Source: Alphaproteobacteria bacterium (GTDB lineage: Bacteria; Pseudomonadota; Alphaproteobacteria; Caulobacterales; Maricaulaceae). From it: a stretch of 64,000 nucleotides of DNA. Shown in pieces: positions 25,348 through 33,844 of this stretch. The notes beneath the pieces are model-generated. The model was not told where the DNA came from, searched no databases, and saw nothing but the letters and a program-made list of their open reading frames with translations. A program made the translations under genes and the position numbers. Each line of letters opens with the position of its first letter. Position 1 is the first letter of the stretch. The stretch is from NCBI GenBank assembly GCA_016124205.1, contig WGOD01000002.1, positions 496,001-560,000 on the forward strand, in the 5' to 3' direction.

Positions 25348-26463
25348 ATGGCACCCGACACCGGACAGAGCCCGACCCCGGCACCGCGCGTTTCCGACGA
25401 AGCCGTCACAGATGACGGCTTCCTGCGCGACCTTTGGTATTTCGGCGCCGTCGCCAGCGAGCTGAAGCCCGGCCAGCATTTGCACCGCCAGATCCTGGGT
25501 GAGCCGGTCCTGTTCGGCCGCACGCATGACGGCGAGGCCTTCGCCATGCGGGATATCTGCCCGCACCGCGGCATCATCCTGTCCACCGGGCGGATGGTGA
25601 ACAAGGACGGCGAGACCACCGTCGAATGCCCCTATCACGGCTGGCGCTTCCGCAAGGACGGCAGCTGCGCCGCCATACCCTCGCTGACCGCCGACCAGGC
25701 CGAAGCGATGGATGTCTCGAAAATCCGCGTGCGCTCCTATCCGGTGCACGAGGCGCAGGGCCTGATCTGGATCTGGTTCGGGGCCGATCCCGAAGCCGCG
25801 CCAGACCTGGGCCCGCCGCATCTCGACCTGCCCGAGGATGCGCGGGTGAAGATGGTCGAGCGCGAAGTGTTCAACTGCCATGTCGATCACGCAGTGATCG
25901 GCCTGATGGACCCGGCGCACATCCCCTACATTCACCGCCAGTGGTGGTGGCGGACGGAGAAATCCGTCCATGAAAAGGCGAAGAAATTCGGCCCCGTGGA
26001 GCGCGGCTTTTCGATGCTGCCGCACCGGCCGTCCTCGAACTCCTTCGCCTACAAGATCCTCGGCGCGAAGCCGGAGACCGAGATCCGCTTCCAGCTGCCA
26101 GGGCTTCGCACCGAATACATCAAGGTCGGCAATTCCTTCTTCACCGGCTTCACCGCGGTGACGCCGACGACGGCGGATTCCACGACAATCACCATCGTCG
26201 TCTACTGGAAGCACCCGATCTTCGAGATCCTGCCGAACGCCATCCTGAGGAAGGCGATCACCACCTTCGTCCGCCAGGACCGCGACGCGGTGAATGCCCA
26301 GCAGAAGGGCCTCGCCTACGACCCGAAGCTGATGCTGATCCACGACGCCGACGTGCAGGCCAAGTGGTATTACAAGCTGAAGCAGGCGTGGCGGAAGCAC
26401 CGCCAGTCCGGCGACCCCTTCGTCAATCCGGTGAAGCCCGCCACGCTGCGCTGGCGCAGCTAG
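25348..26463 (+). CDS. Rieske non-haem iron oxygenase, alpha-subunit type
   Basis: 371 residues. The Rieske cluster ligands are CPHRG (C71, H73) and CPYHGW (C94, H97). The catalytic domain carries NCHVDHAVIGLMDPAHIPYIH (about 177-197) for the mononuclear iron. Such enzymes hydroxylate or demethylate aromatic or steroid-like substrates using a ferredoxin/reductase, neither of which is encoded nearby. The HxxxxxMDPxHxP arrangement marks a subgroup apart from benzoate/naphthalene dioxygenases, and its substrate is not known to me. Confidence 0.9.
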   Translation: MAPDTGQSPTPAPRVSDEAVTDDGFLRDLWYFGAVASELKPGQHLHRQILGEPVLFGRTHDGEAFAMRDICPHRGIILSTGRMVNKDGETTVECPYHGWRFRKDGSCAAIPSLTADQAEAMDVSKIRVRSYPVHEAQGLIWIWFGADPEAAPDLGPPHLDLPEDARVKMVEREVFNCHVDHAVIGLMDPAHIPYIHRQWWWRTEKSVHEKAKKFGPVERGFSMLPHRPSSNSFAYKILGAKPETEIRFQLPGLRTEYIKVGNSFFTGFTAVTPTTADSTTITIVVYWKHPIFEILPNAILRKAITTFVRQDRDAVNAQQKGLAYDPKLMLIHDADVQAKWYYKLKQAWRKHRQSGDPFVNPVKPATLRWRS

Positions 26464-26502
26464 GCGCTTGCCGAACGGACCGGCCGGTCCAGATAGGTCG
26501 AT

Positions 26503-26709
26503 ATGCTCATCTTCGTGAACATCATGATCGGCGTGGCGCTCCTCCTGGTGCTGGTCACGCTCATCGCCGGCCTCGTCAACATGACGCGCGGCGGCGAAGG
26601 CTCCTCGGCGCGATCGAATGTGTTGATGCGCTGGCGCGTCGGCCTGCAATTCGCCGCCATCGCACTGATGGTGCTCGGCTTCATCATCCGCGGCGCGATT
26701 TCGGGATAG
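26503..26709 (+). CDS. Twin-transmembrane protein, HIG1-like domain
   Basis: 68 residues: two TM helices (about 3-24 and 46-66) flanking a loop with NMTRGGEGSSARSNVLMRWRVGLQ, the signature of the hypoxia-induced-gene 1 (HIG1) domain. In mitochondria HIG1 proteins act on cytochrome c oxidase assembly. In alphaproteobacteria this gene is commonly found beside cobalamin adenosyltransferase and ETF genes, as here (28016 and 29756). Confidence 0.85.
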   Translation: MLIFVNIMIGVALLLVLVTLIAGLVNMTRGGEGSSARSNVLMRWRVGLQFAAIALMVLGFIIRGAISG

Positions 26710-26714
26710 GTCTG

Positions 26715-26856
26715 AATTCTCCTCGCCCTTCGAGGCGGCCTGCCGGCCGCGCCTCAGGATGAGGAGAATTGTTCAGCCCTCATGCTGAGGAGTCCCCTGT
26801 CCTGAGAAGCCGCGAAGCGGCGTCTCGAAGGTCGGGGGCCTCGAAGCACGAGGGCG
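26715..26856. repeat. Dispersed palindromic repeat, family A, locus 1 (two units)
   Basis: Unit one (26715-26770) begins AATTCTCCTCGCCCTTCGAGG and ends CCTCAGGATGAGGAGAATT. Unit two (26774-26855) starts CCCTCATGCTGAGGAG and ends GCCTCGAAGCACGAGGG, with extra sequence in the middle. The same module occurs at 48485-48600 and 51835-51943. It lies between convergent genes. Confidence 0.8.
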
Positions 26857-26858
26857 CA

Positions 26859-27929
26859 TCACTCCGGCGCATAGCCCAGGACGACCTCACCCACGCGCGG
26901 GGCGACGCGGTCGAGCCGGCCCTCATTGACGCCCGCGACAGCGGCGCGATCGGCCTCCGGCCAGAGCACGGCCTGAACGAACCACATCGTGTTCGATCCG
27001 GCGTGGCGCAGCACCGCGCCCTCGTCCGTCACGCCCCAGCCCATGGCGTAGTTGCCGCCTTCGGGCGGGGTCAGCAGGATCTGCCAGCTCTCGGGCGACA
27101 GGAAATCCGGATCGCCCTCGCCGCGCGCGCCGGCCATCACCGCATCGAGCCAGAGCGCGTAGTCCTGCATCGACATGTGGACGCGTCCGGCCGGGCCCAT
27201 GGCGGGCGGATTGTCGGCGCGGGCGCCCGGCGGGACGGCGTTCAGCCCGCCGAACATCCCGCCCCTATGGCCGCGCGGCTGATCCACCGCAGCGGTCGAT
27301 CCGGGCGGTCCGAAACCGGCATGTTCGATGCCGAGCGGGGTGAAGACCTCGCGCTGAAGCAGCGTCTCCCAGCTTTCGCCGGTTGCGGCCTCGAGCATGG
27401 TCCCGGCCACGGTGTAGCCGGCGTTGGAATAGAGGAATTCGCCCGGCGCCGCGCCCGGGTCATGATCCAGAACGGCCGCCGCGTAGACCAGCCGGTCGGC
27501 CATCACGTCGCGGCTGTCGTCACTGCCCATCAGCTGCAGCGCGGTGATCGGGCCGGGATTGGCGATGATGCCGGAGCGGTGATGCAAGAGGTCGGCGAAG
27601 GTGGCGTCCGCGTAGTCGGGGCGGATCGTCTCGACCCGGTCGCCGAGCCACTCCGCGACCGTGTCGTCCCACTCGACCACGCCCTGTTCCACCAGGCGCG
27701 CGACCAGAACCGCGGTCATCGCCTTGGTGTTCGATCCGAGATGCCAGAGGTCGTTCAGCTCGATTTCCGCGTCGGAGCCTTCGGCCCGGACCCCGGCGAC
27801 CGAGATTACCGGATCGCCCTGATCCAGAACCATCACGACCGCGCCCGGCGAACCCTGATCGACGAGGCGCTGCGCATCGGCGGCGGGTTCGGCGGCCTGA
27901 AGCAGAAGGGCGGCGGCAAGGGCAATCAT
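26859..27929 (-). CDS. Serine hydrolase, beta-lactamase/class C family (secreted)
   Basis: 356 residues with a short signal peptide (MIALAAALLLQAAEPA). SxxK is S66-NTK in HLGSNTKAMTA, the YxN motif is YSNAGY in GEFLYSNAGYTVAG, and a C-terminal HAGSN takes the place of the KTG box. This is the pattern of penicillin-binding-protein-like esterases/peptidases, mostly of unknown substrate. It is divergent from the cobalamin adenosyltransferase gene. Confidence 0.92.
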   Translation of the reverse strand: MIALAAALLLQAAEPAADAQRLVDQGSPGAVVMVLDQGDPVISVAGVRAEGSDAEIELNDLWHLGSNTKAMTAVLVARLVEQGVVEWDDTVAEWLGDRVETIRPDYADATFADLLHHRSGIIANPGPITALQLMGSDDSRDVMADRLVYAAAVLDHDPGAAPGEFLYSNAGYTVAGTMLEAATGESWETLLQREVFTPLGIEHAGFGPPGSTAAVDQPRGHRGGMFGGLNAVPPGARADNPPAMGPAGRVHMSMQDYALWLDAVMAGARGEGDPDFLSPESWQILLTPPEGGNYAMGWGVTDEGAVLRHAGSNTMWFVQAVLWPEADRAAVAGVNEGRLDRVAPRVGEVVLGYAPE

Positions 27930-28015
27930 GGGCGGTCTCCGGTCTACGGACTTGTATCGCCAGACTGCCTGATCCAGTTTCGGTGCGGAACCGGGAAGGA
28001 GGCCGCAGCAATCCC

Positions 28016-28591
28016 ATGGTCCGGCTGACGAAAATCTACACGCGCACCGGCGATGGCGGGAAAACCCGGCTCGGCGACATGAGCGAGACCTCCAAGACCG
28101 ACGCCCGGGTCGAGGCCTATGGCACGGTGGACGAGGCCAATTCCGCGATCGGTCTGGCGCGCGCTGCCCTGCCGGTCGGCAGCGCGATCGACGCCGTCCT
28201 GATGCGGGTGCAGAACGACCTCTTCGATGTCGGCGCGGATCTGTGCGTGCCCGACCGGGGGGAGAAGCTGGAGTGGGAACCGCTGCGCGCCACGGCGGAC
28301 CAGGTCCGTGCGCTCGAGGCCGATATCGACCGTTTCAACGAGAAGCTCGACCCGCTCGATTCCTTCATCCTGCCCGGCGGCAGCGAAGCCGCCGCCCGCC
28401 TGCATGTCGCGCGTACGGTGATGCGCCGGGCCGAACGGCGCACCGTGGCGCTGGCCGAGGCGGGCGAACCGGTGAATGCCGAAGCGATCAAGTATCTCAA
28501 CCGCGCCAGCGACCTCCTCTTCGTGCTCGCCCGCATCGCCAATGACGAGGGCCGAGCGGACGTGAAATGGGTGCCGGGCGGGCAGCGCTGA
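28016..28591 (+). CDS. Cob(I)alamin adenosyltransferase (PduO type)
   Basis: 191 residues from the ATG at 28016, with AAGGAGG 13 nt upstream. It makes adenosylcobalamin from cob(I)alamin and ATP. The ATP-binding opening KIYTRTGDGGKTRLGD is diagnostic. VEAYGTVDEANSAIGLAR follows, then LPGGSEAAARLHVARTVMRRAERRTV and the final EAIKYLNRASDLLFVLARIAN. It belongs to the HIG1-adenosyltransferase-ETF neighbourhood. Confidence 0.95.
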   Translation: MVRLTKIYTRTGDGGKTRLGDMSETSKTDARVEAYGTVDEANSAIGLARAALPVGSAIDAVLMRVQNDLFDVGADLCVPDRGEKLEWEPLRATADQVRALEADIDRFNEKLDPLDSFILPGGSEAAARLHVARTVMRRAERRTVALAEAGEPVNAEAIKYLNRASDLLFVLARIANDEGRADVKWVPGGQR

Positions 28592-28724
28592 CGCGCGGCC
28601 AGTGTTGATTATTTCCCACAGGGCATAAGCGATTTTCGCCCACGCTGGCTGACAGCGGCCAAACGCTCCTTATGTGTATGCGCGAGACGGGCGGTGTCAC
28701 CGCCCCCAGAGGAGGATTTGACCC

Positions 28725-29330
28725 GTGAAGCGTTTCGCCATTGCCCTGTCCGCCGCCGCGATGATCGCGCCGGCCGCCGCCGCCGCCCCTGTCAGCTATG
28801 ACTTTGACCGGACCCATACCGAGATCCGGGCGAGCTGGGACCACCAGGGCTATTCCCGCCAGGCCATCCATTTCACCCAGTATGACGGCACGCTCGACCT
28901 CGACCTGGAAACCCCGTCCAACAGCGTGGTGGACATCACCTTCTCGCTCATCGATGACGGCTTCTGGGTCGGCGCGCACCATGACCGCTTCATCGCGCAC
29001 CTGAATTCGGAAGACTTCTTCCTGACCGAGCAATTCCCGACCGCGCGTTTCGTCGCGACGTCTTTCGAGACCGAAGACGGCGTGACCGGCACGATGACGG
29101 GAGAGCTGACGATCCGCGACCTGACCCATCCGGTGACGCTGGACGTGACGCTGAACCGTCAGGACGTGACGCGCGACGGCCGCTCCAAGCTCGGCTTCTT
29201 GGCCACCGGCACCCTCCTCCGCTCGGAGTGGGGCCTCGGCTTCGCGGTTCCGTCCGTGTCCGACGAAGTGCTGCTGACGATCGAGACCGAACTGGTCGAA
29301 CAGGCTCCGGCGGAAGACGCCGCCGAATAG
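28725..29330 (+). CDS. YceI family periplasmic lipid-binding-like protein
   Basis: 201 residues starting at a GTG with AGAGGAGG upstream. The Sec signal peptide ends after AAAAA. The YceI lipocalin-like barrel is evident: YDFDRTHTEIRASWDHQGYS, AHLNSEDFFLTEQFPTARFV, TGELTIRDLTHPVTLDVTL and SKLGFLATGTLLRSEWG. Family members bind polyisoprenoids such as ubiquinone analogues in the periplasm. The transcript ends in a strong terminator directly behind the stop. Confidence 0.93.
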   Translation: MKRFAIALSAAAMIAPAAAAAPVSYDFDRTHTEIRASWDHQGYSRQAIHFTQYDGTLDLDLETPSNSVVDITFSLIDDGFWVGAHHDRFIAHLNSEDFFLTEQFPTARFVATSFETEDGVTGTMTGELTIRDLTHPVTLDVTLNRQDVTRDGRSKLGFLATGTLLRSEWGLGFAVPSVSDEVLLTIETELVEQAPAEDAAE

Positions 29331-29353
29331 GGTTATCCCCTCCGACGCATGAG

Positions 29354-29385
29354 AAAGCCGGCTCCGCAAGGGGCCGGCTTTTTTT
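29354..29385 (+). terminator. Intrinsic terminator of the YceI gene
   Basis: AAGCCGGCTCC / GGGGCCGGCTT stem with one G.T pair, a GCAA tetraloop and a run of seven T, 24 bp behind the stop. Confidence 0.92.
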
Positions 29386-29397
29386 GTTCCCTTACTG

Positions 29398-29532
29398 AAA
29401 TCCCGGACAAGCGCAGCGCGATCCGGGACCTCGATCCGAAGGGGTGCAGAGGCGCCCGGGACTTGGCTGGGTCCGACGGCGCCGCCATTGGGCCGCGAAC
29501 GGCCGGGGTCCCCGCTTCCGCGGGGAATTCAG
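29398..29532 (-). repeat. Composite intergenic repeat, family B, copy 1
   Basis: Read on the minus strand it starts CTGAATTCCCCGCGGAAG, forms a CCCCGC/GCGGGG hairpin, then after ~70 nt shows GGCGCCTCT..CCCC and CGAGGTCCCGGATCGCGC with a closing TCCGGGA palindrome. Copy 2 at 52013-52148 has the same order on the plus strand; the first 25 nt differ at one position. Confidence 0.75.
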
Positions 29533-29557
29533 GTTGTGGGAGGAATATCGGGGAAGA

Positions 29558-29604
29558 CCCCTCATCCGGTCCTTCGGACCACCCTCTCCCTGGAGGGAGA
29601 GGGA
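29558..29604. repeat. Intergenic inverted repeats
   Basis: CCGGTCC-TTC-GGACC and CCCTCTCCCT-GGAGGGAGAGGG form two adjacent hairpins. Together with copy 1 of family B they fill most of the 425-bp gap between the YceI gene and etfB. The rest (29605-29755) should hold the etfB promoter; I see no further element in it. Confidence 0.6.
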
Positions 29605-29755
29605 GTCGCGTCGGCGCGGACATTCCCCACCTGCCAGTTGACCCTAGCGTCACGTTGACAGGGCAGGGTCCGGGGGGCAGTTTCCGCCCTCACCTTTCCT
29701 TGCCGGACAAGCCCCCTAGATGGCTTGCCAGAGCCGGAACCGGAGACGCACGCGC

Positions 29756-30505
29756 ATGAAAATCCTGGTGCCCGTCAAACGGGTCGTCGATTACAACGTG
29801 AAGGTCCGCGTGAAACCCGACCAGTCGGGTGTGGACCTCGCCAACGTCAAGATGAGCATGAACCCCTTCTGCGAGATCGCCGTGGAAGAGGCGATCCGTC
29901 TGAAAGAGGCGGGCAAGGCCGACGAGATCGTCGTCGTGTCGATCGGCCCGCAGCAAGCGCAGGAGACGATCCGCACCGCGCTGGCCATGGGCGCCGACCG
30001 CGGCATCCTCGTCACCGCCGAAGGCCGGGTCGAACCGCTCGCCGTGGCGAAAATCCTCGCGAAGATCGTCGAGGAAGAGAGCCCCGACCTCGTCGTGCTC
30101 GGCAAGCAGGCGATCGATGACGACGCCAACCAGACCGGCCAGATGCTAGGCGCGCTGCTCGACTGGCCGCAGGGCACGTTCGCCTCGAAGGTCGAACTCG
30201 ACGGTGGCAATGTCACCGTGACCCGCGAGATCGACGGCGGCCTGCAGACGATCAAGCTCGACGGCCCGGCCATCGTGACGACCGATCTGCGCCTCAACGA
30301 GCCGCGCTATGCCTCGCTGCCGAACATCATGAAGGCGAAGCGCAAGCCGATCGACACCAAGACCCCCGAGGATTACGGCGTCGACATCTCGCCGCGCCTT
30401 GAAGTGGTGAAGGTGACCGAGCCGCCGAAGCGCGAAGCGGGCATCAAGGTCGAGAGCGTCGCCCAGCTGGTCGACAAGCTGAAGAACGAAGCGGGAGTGC
30501 TCTGA
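29756..30505 (+). CDS. etfB: Electron transfer flavoprotein beta subunit
   Basis: 249 residues from the ATG at 29756 (GGAG 10 nt upstream). With EtfA it carries electrons from acyl-CoA and other flavin dehydrogenases to ETF-ubiquinone oxidoreductase. Family blocks: [55 protein letters not shown] (AMP-binding region) and [14 protein letters not shown]. etfA follows after 2 bp. Confidence 0.96.
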   Translation: MKILVPVKRVVDYNVKVRVKPDQSGVDLANVKMSMNPFCEIAVEEAIRLKEAGKADEIVVVSIGPQQAQETIRTALAMGADRGILVTAEGRVEPLAVAKILAKIVEEESPDLVVLGKQAIDDDANQTGQMLGALLDWPQGTFASKVELDGGNVTVTREIDGGLQTIKLDGPAIVTTDLRLNEPRYASLPNIMKAKRKPIDTKTPEDYGVDISPRLEVVKVTEPPKREAGIKVESVAQLVDKLKNEAGVL

Positions 30506-30507
30506 TC

Positions 30508-31449
30508 ATGACCGTTCTTGTCATTGCCGAACACGACAACAAGAGCCTCAACGACGCGACGCGCGCCGCCGTGACGGCCGCCTCGAAGATCGGCGGGGAC
30601 ATTCACGTCCTCGTCGCGGGCAAGGGCGCTTCCGGCGTTGCCGAAGCCGCGGGCAAGCTCGACGGTGTGGCCAAGGTGCTGCACGCCGATGCGGACCACC
30701 TTGAACACCCGATGGCGGAATCGCTGGCCGCGCTCGTCCTGTCGCTCGCCGACGGGTATGACGCCATCCTTTCGCCGGCCACGACGACGGGCAAGAATTT
30801 CATGCCCCGCGTCGCCGCGAAGCTGGACGTGATGCAGATCTCCGACATCACGGCGGTGGAGAGCGCCGACACCTTCGTGCGCCCGATCTATGCGGGTAAT
30901 GCGATGATGACGGTGAAGTCGACCGACGCGAAGAAGGTCATCACCGTCCGCGGCACGACGTTCGAGAAGGCCGGCGACGGCGGCTCGGCGTCGGTCGAGA
31001 GCGTCGATGCGCCCGCCGGTCCGTTCAAGTCGGCCTTCGTGTCGGAAGAGCTGGCGAAGTCCGACCGCCCGGAACTGACGGCAGCGAAGATCGTCATTTC
31101 CGGTGGCCGCGGCATGGCCTCGGGCGACAATTTCCACCTGCTGGACAAGATCGCCGACAAGCTGAACGCCGCCGTGGGTGCCTCGCGCGCCGCGGTCGAT
31201 GCCGGCTTCGTGCCGAACGACTACCAGGTCGGCCAGACCGGCAAGGTCGTCGCGCCGGAGCTCTACATCGCCGTCGGCATTTCCGGTGCGATCCAGCACC
31301 TCGCCGGCATGAAGGACTCCAAGGTCATCGTCGCGATCAACAAGGACGAGGAAGCGCCGATCTTCTCGGTCGCCGATTACGGCCTCGTGGCGGACCTGTT
31401 CAAGGCGCTGCCGGAACTGGACGAGGAACTGGCGAAGGCCGGTTACTGA
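30508..31449 (+). CDS. etfA: Electron transfer flavoprotein alpha subunit
   Basis: 313 residues. The C-terminal FAD domain is complete: [56 protein letters not shown] and [22 protein letters not shown]. It forms the ETF heterodimer with EtfB directly upstream. A strong terminator follows 23 bp after the stop. Confidence 0.96.
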   Translation: MTVLVIAEHDNKSLNDATRAAVTAASKIGGDIHVLVAGKGASGVAEAAGKLDGVAKVLHADADHLEHPMAESLAALVLSLADGYDAILSPATTTGKNFMPRVAAKLDVMQISDITAVESADTFVRPIYAGNAMMTVKSTDAKKVITVRGTTFEKAGDGGSASVESVDAPAGPFKSAFVSEELAKSDRPELTAAKIVISGGRGMASGDNFHLLDKIADKLNAAVGASRAAVDAGFVPNDYQVGQTGKVVAPELYIAVGISGAIQHLAGMKDSKVIVAINKDEEAPIFSVADYGLVADLFKALPELDEELAKAGY

Positions 31450-31472
31450 CCGCCCTCACCGCCTGAAAGGAC

Positions 31473-31502
31473 AAAGCCCCGGCTGCACAGCCGGGGCTTT
31501 TT
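31473..31502 (+). terminator. Intrinsic terminator of etfBA
   Basis: AAAGCCCCGGCTG / CAGCCGGGGCTTT, a 13-bp perfect repeat separated by CA, followed by TTTTT. Because both ends are A/T-rich it can also stop the convergent tlpA-like transcript. Confidence 0.92.
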
Positions 31503-32183
31503 CTATTCCCGGGCGATGGCGGCGCGGATGAAGGCGTACGCATCCTCGCTGGCCCAGTGGGCGTCGCGGGGCATGCGGGCGATCTCCATGCCGCGGCGGT
31601 CGTAGAGGATGGTCATGGGCAGGCCGCGCGCCTGCGCGGCGGTTGCGATGCCGAACGTGTTCTCGTGCAGCAGGGGCAGGTGGTCGATGCCGTTCTCGGC
31701 GTAGAATTCGCGCGGTTCCTCGATCGAGCGGTCGAGGCTGATCGTGACGACCTGGAAGTCCTCGCCGCCGAGATCGCCCTGAAGCTGGTCGAGTTCCGGC
31801 ATCTCCACGATGCAGGGGCCGCACCAGGTGGCCCAGAGATTCACGAGGATGACCTGGCCCTCATAGTCGGCGAGCGTCACCCTATTGCCCTCGCCATCGA
31901 CGAAGGCGGTGGAAGGGCGGGGTGGCGGCGCCTCGAGGAATTCCAGCTGGCGCATTTCACCGGTCGCATAGTCGGAAAAATTGCCCTCGCCATCGACGAA
32001 GGCGGTGGAAGGGCGGGGTGGCGGCGCCTCGAGGAATTCCAGCTGGCGCATTTCACCGGTCGCATAGTCGGAAAAGGCGCTATGCGACGGATTGTTCATG
32101 GCCGCGAAAACCACGTATAGGAACACGGCAATGCCGACGACCGGCAGGGCGATCAGCCCGGCCTTGAGCGGTGAAAACTTCAT
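31503..32183 (-). CDS. Membrane-anchored TlpA-like thiol-disulfide reductase with duplicated linker
   Basis: 226 residues. A single TM anchor (about 8-29) is followed by a linker and a periplasmic thioredoxin fold with active site WATWCGPC (CGPC at 121-124) and a cis-Pro region ([11 protein letters not shown]). TlpA-like proteins reduce disulfides in apo-cytochrome c or oxidase-assembly factors. The linker is unusual: residues 37-68 are repeated exactly as 69-100 (unit [14 protein letters not shown]... ending FVDGEGN), the product of a 96-bp perfect tandem duplication. The gene is divergent from argH, 36 bp away. Confidence 0.93.
   Translation of the reverse strand: MKFSPLKAGLIALPVVGIAVFLYVVFAAMNNPSHSAFSDYATGEMRQLEFLEAPPPRPSTAFVDGEGNFSDYATGEMRQLEFLEAPPPRPSTAFVDGEGNRVTLADYEGQVILVNLWATWCGPCIVEMPELDQLQGDLGGEDFQVVTISLDRSIEEPREFYAENGIDHLPLLHENTFGIATAAQARGLPMTILYDRRGMEIARMPRDAHWASEDAYAFIRAAIARE
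31884..32075. repeat. Exact 96-bp in-frame tandem duplication
   Basis: 31884-31979 and 31980-32075 are identical base for base. The unit encodes 32 residues of the TlpA-like linker. Identity breaks at the next base on either side. Identity of synonymous positions shows it is very recent. Confidence 0.96.
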
Positions 32184-32219
32184 CGGGCGATTGCCCTCCC
32201 TCCCATCAGGAGCCGACCC

Positions 32220-33650
32220 ATGACAGGCCGCGACGACTCCCGCGATTCAAAATCCCAACAGGCCAATGCCCTGTGGGGCGGGCGTTTCGAAGCCGGCCCG
32301 TCGGCGGTGATGGAGGCGATCAATGCCTCGATCGATACCGACAAGCGGCTTGCCGAGCAGGACATCGCCGGCTCGCTCGCCCATGCGGAGATGTTGTCCG
32401 ACCGGGGCATCATTTCAAGCGAAGATGGCGCGGCGATACGGCGCGGCCTGGAACAGGTGCGCGACGAGGTCCGTTCCGGCGCGATGCAATGGTCGAAGGC
32501 GCTGGAAGACGTCCACATGAATGTGGAGTCGCGTCTGAAGGAGATTATCGGTGAACCGGCCGGCCGGCTGCACACCGCCCGCTCGCGCAATGACCAGGTC
32601 GCGACCGACTTCCGGCTGTGGATGCGCGAGGCGTGCGAACGTGCCGACGCGGCGCTCGCCGCCTATCAGGCCGCGCTGGTGGACCAGGCCGAACGCCATG
32701 CCGAGACCGTGATGCCGGGCTTCACGCACCTGCAGACCGCCCAGCCGATCAGCCTTGGCCACCATCTCCTGTGCTGGGTCGAGGCGGCGGACCGCGACCG
32801 CGGCCGCTTTGCCGATGCGAGAAAGCGCCTCAATGAAAGCCCGCTCGGCGCGGCGGCGCTGGCCGGGACCGCCTTCCCGATCGACCGTGACCGCACCGCA
32901 AAGGCGCTCGGGTTCGACCGGCCGATGGGCAACAGTCTTGATGCGGTCTCCTCGCGCGACTTCGCGCTGGAAGTGCTGTCGGCGGCGGCGATCACCGCAA
33001 CGCATTTGTCGCGCTTCGCCGAGGAGATCGTGTTCTGGACGTCGCGCCGCTTCGGCTTTGCGAAACTGTCCGACGCCTGGTCGACGGGCTCGTCGATCAT
33101 GCCTCAGAAACGCAATCCTGATGCCGCCGAACTCGTCCGCGCCAAGCCGGGCAGCATTATCGGCTCGCTGAACCAGCTCCTGATCGTGGTGAAGGGGCTG
33201 CCGCTCGCCTATTCCAAGGATCTGCAGGAGGACAAGGCGCCGGTCTTCCGGGCGCTCGATGACCTCGAACTGGCGCTGGCGGCGATGACCGGCATGGCGG
33301 GCGACCTGACCTTCAACACCGAGGCGATGGCCGAAGCGGCGGGCGAGGCCTATTCCGACGCCACCGATCTCGCCGACTATGTCGTGCGCGAGCTCGGCAA
33401 GCCTTTCCGCAGCGCCCACCACATCGCCGGGACGGCCGTGAAGCTGGCCGAATCGAAGGGCGTGCCGCTGTCCGGCCTGACACTCGATGACTTCCGCAGC
33501 GTCGATCCCGACATTCGCGAGGATGTGTTCTCCGTCCTGTCGGCGCGCGCCTCGATGGAAAGCCGGACCAGCTATGGCGGAACCGCCCCGGTCCGGGTTA
33601 AGGAACAGGTGGCGCGCTGGCGCGCCCGGCTTCAAGGAGCGACGTCGTGA
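32220..33650 (+). CDS. argH: Argininosuccinate lyase
   Basis: 476 residues, usual length, with AGGAG 7 nt before the ATG. It splits argininosuccinate to arginine and fumarate, the last step of arginine synthesis. Family marks: [43 protein letters not shown] and the fumarase/lyase signature [16 protein letters not shown]. The stop overlaps the GTG of the small lipoprotein gene. Confidence 0.97.
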   Translation: MTGRDDSRDSKSQQANALWGGRFEAGPSAVMEAINASIDTDKRLAEQDIAGSLAHAEMLSDRGIISSEDGAAIRRGLEQVRDEVRSGAMQWSKALEDVHMNVESRLKEIIGEPAGRLHTARSRNDQVATDFRLWMREACERADAALAAYQAALVDQAERHAETVMPGFTHLQTAQPISLGHHLLCWVEAADRDRGRFADARKRLNESPLGAAALAGTAFPIDRDRTAKALGFDRPMGNSLDAVSSRDFALEVLSAAAITATHLSRFAEEIVFWTSRRFGFAKLSDAWSTGSSIMPQKRNPDAAELVRAKPGSIIGSLNQLLIVVKGLPLAYSKDLQEDKAPVFRALDDLELALAAMTGMAGDLTFNTEAMAEAAGEAYSDATDLADYVVRELGKPFRSAHHIAGTAVKLAESKGVPLSGLTLDDFRSVDPDIREDVFSVLSARASMESRTSYGGTAPVRVKEQVARWRARLQGATS

Positions 33651-33781
33651 AGAAACGCCTGACCCTCGCCCTCATCGCGCTGTCAGCGCTGACCCTGTCG
33701 GCCTGCGGCCTGCGCGGCGATCTCGACCGTCCGCCCCCCGCCTGGTTCAACCTGGCGGGCGAGACGGCGGTCACGCTCTGA
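33647..33781 (+). CDS. lptM: Small lipoprotein LptM (YifL-like)
   Basis: 44 residues from a GTG whose GTGA overlaps the argH stop. The signal [19 protein letters not shown] ends in lipobox LSAC, and the mature part begins [11 protein letters not shown], matching the LptM consensus CGxxGxLxxP. LptM in E. coli stabilises the LptD/E lipopolysaccharide translocon by aiding LptD disulfide formation. The argH-lptM-lysA order is common in proteobacteria; here lysA is absent and a DUF4175 gene follows. Confidence 0.85.
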   Translation: MKKRLTLALIALSALTLSACGLRGDLDRPPPAWFNLAGETAVTL

Positions 33782-33844
33782 CTCACCAAAGTGTAATGAC
33801 TCCGCGGCTTTTCGCGCCGGGAAGGCGTGATAGCTTCTGAACCG

